Shown here piece after piece: positions 4,885 to 5,692 of a stretch of 5,692 nucleotides of DNA. The notes under the pieces were generated by a model. The model saw only the letters and a program-made list of their open reading frames with translations, ran no database searches and was not told the origin of the DNA. The translations under genes and the position numbers were made by a program. The DNA is from Thermoplasmatota archaeon (lineage in GTDB: Archaea; Thermoplasmatota; Thermoplasmata; Halarchaeoplasmatales; Halarchaeoplasmataceae), in the NCBI GenBank assembly GCA_018610025.1, contig JAHENW010000187.1, forward strand, positions 1 through 5,692. Direction: 5' to 3'. Each line of letters opens with the position of its first letter. Position 1 is the stretch's first letter.

Positions 4885-5692
4885 ATGTCTGAAGGTTACC
4901 CAGATTATATGGAAGAGTCAATCAAGAAGGTAGAAGAGACGCGCTCAGAGAGGATCGGGAAGTCCTTCGACAGGATGTCTCCCGACGAGTCGCAGGAGTG
5001 CCTGAATAATTTTCACCCAGATTATAAAGAAGAGGGCAAGCGAGAGATCCAGATAGGACCAAGTAAAGGGAAAGAAGCCCCCAACGAACTCGTTGACCTC
5101 CTAGAGGCCCACAGTATACTCCATCCAACCGAAGTGGGCCTCGAACAGGTGGATTACGACGTAGATATTCTCATAATAGGTGGAGGCGGTGCAGGAACCG
5201 TCGCAGCTCTCTGGGCCATCAAAGAGGGCATAGATCCTGAAGATATCCTGATAGCTACCAAGCTCAGGCACGGAGACGCCAACAGTATGATGGCTCAGGG
5301 CGGGATACAGGCGGCGGATAAAGAAGACGATTCACCTGTAAAGCACTACCTTGACGCCCTCGGCGGCGGCCACTTCACCAATGAGCCCGAGCTGGTCAAA
5401 GCGCTCACCATGGACGCTCCAAAATTGCTGGACTGGCACGAGGATTTGGGCGTCATGTACGATAGAGAGGAAGACGGCGAGTTCTCGGAACTGCCCGGTG
5501 GAGGAACCTCCCGGGATAGGCTCCACTCCGCTAGAGATTATACGGGCATGGAGTTGATGAGGGCACTGAGGGACGAAGCGAGGAACCTTAACGTTCCAGT
5601 ACAGGAGTTCACCCCGGCGGTAGAACTGCTCAAAGACGATAAAGGACAGGTTGCCGGGGCGGTGCTTATGAACCTGGAAACGAACGAGTATT
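4885..5692 (+). CDS. Fumarate-reductase/succinate-dehydrogenase-type flavoprotein, N-terminal part (cut by window edge)
   Basis: The first 269 codons are open to the right edge; the rest of the gene is outside. After about 90 charged residues with no recognised domain, a FAD-binding Rossmann motif begins: VDILIIGGGGAG at 93-104. The family motif AQGG is at 137-140. The residue four before it, which is the histidine that binds FAD covalently in SdhA/FrdA, is Asn133, so FAD is probably bound noncovalently as in TfrA, NadB and soluble fumarate reductases. Residues 204-222 (GGGTSRDRLHSARDYTG) match the segment of the family that reads GGxSxxR...D.TG. The catalytic arginine and histidine region lies beyond the window. 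It starts two bases after the iron-sulfur gene and likely forms a pair with it. Substrate unknown: fumarate/succinate is possible but unproven. Confidence 0.88.
   Translation, partial: MSEGYPDYMEESIKKVEETRSERIGKSFDRMSPDESQECLNNFHPDYKEEGKREIQIGPSKGKEAPNELVDLLEAHSILHPTEVGLEQVDYDVDILIIGGGGAGTVAALWAIKEGIDPEDILIATKLRHGDANSMMAQGGIQAADKEDDSPVKHYLDALGGGHFTNEPELVKALTMDAPKLLDWHEDLGVMYDREEDGEFSELPGGGTSRDRLHSARDYTGMELMRALRDEARNLNVPVQEFTPAVELLKDDKGQVAGAVLMNLETNEY

Noticed and set aside
5351..5557. Small overlapping frames on both strands within the flavoprotein gene
   Set aside because: They fall inside a frame with clear FAD-binding motifs and have no supporting start signals or recognisable content.

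Overview
This window is one tightly packed operon fragment, all on the + strand, from a strict anaerobe with soluble hydrogen and thiol/disulfide electron-transfer chemistry. It is gene-dense, with overlaps or gaps of at most 6 bases. It carries, in order: mvhD, mvhG and mvhA (F420-non-reducing [NiFe]-hydrogenase); hdrC and hdrB (heterodisulfide-reductase-like iron-sulfur subunits); a fumarate-reductase-type iron-sulfur protein with a [2Fe-2S] domain and two [4Fe-4S] sites; and the first 269 codons of a fumarate-reductase/succinate-dehydrogenase-type flavoprotein that runs off the right edge. The left edge begins inside a ribosome-binding site. An in-frame TAA one base before mvhD suggests that another gene lies directly upstream.

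Organism: the MvhDGA plus HdrCB set, arginine mostly as AGA/AGG (15 of 18 in the first two genes) and isoleucine often as ATA favour an anaerobic archaeon of the methanogen-related kind. The Frd-type pair, from memory, also resembles proteins of anaerobic bacteria, so a deep-branching bacterium is not excluded. The proteins are very acidic (hand count for MvhG: about 71 Asp+Glu against 28 Lys+Arg in 325 residues), which would fit a hypersaline habitat. I do not assign a taxon.

Likely working: MvhA/MvhG oxidise H2, and MvhD hands the electrons on. In known complexes they go to the bifurcating flavoprotein HdrA, which is absent from this window. HdrC carries electrons to HdrB, which keeps both sets of five cysteines for the noncubane clusters that cleave CoM-S-S-CoB in methanogens. 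The two Frd-type genes appear to add a second flavin site in the same transcription unit. Together with HdrB they contain the same modules as the methanogen thiol:fumarate reductase TfrAB, but distributed over separate genes.

The combination of hydrogenase, Hdr module and a soluble Frd-type flavoprotein in one coupled operon is the point of interest. Its substrate cannot be read from the window. No RNA genes, mobile elements, CRISPR arrays, terminators or recognisable promoter were seen, and there is no gene-free stretch of any length.
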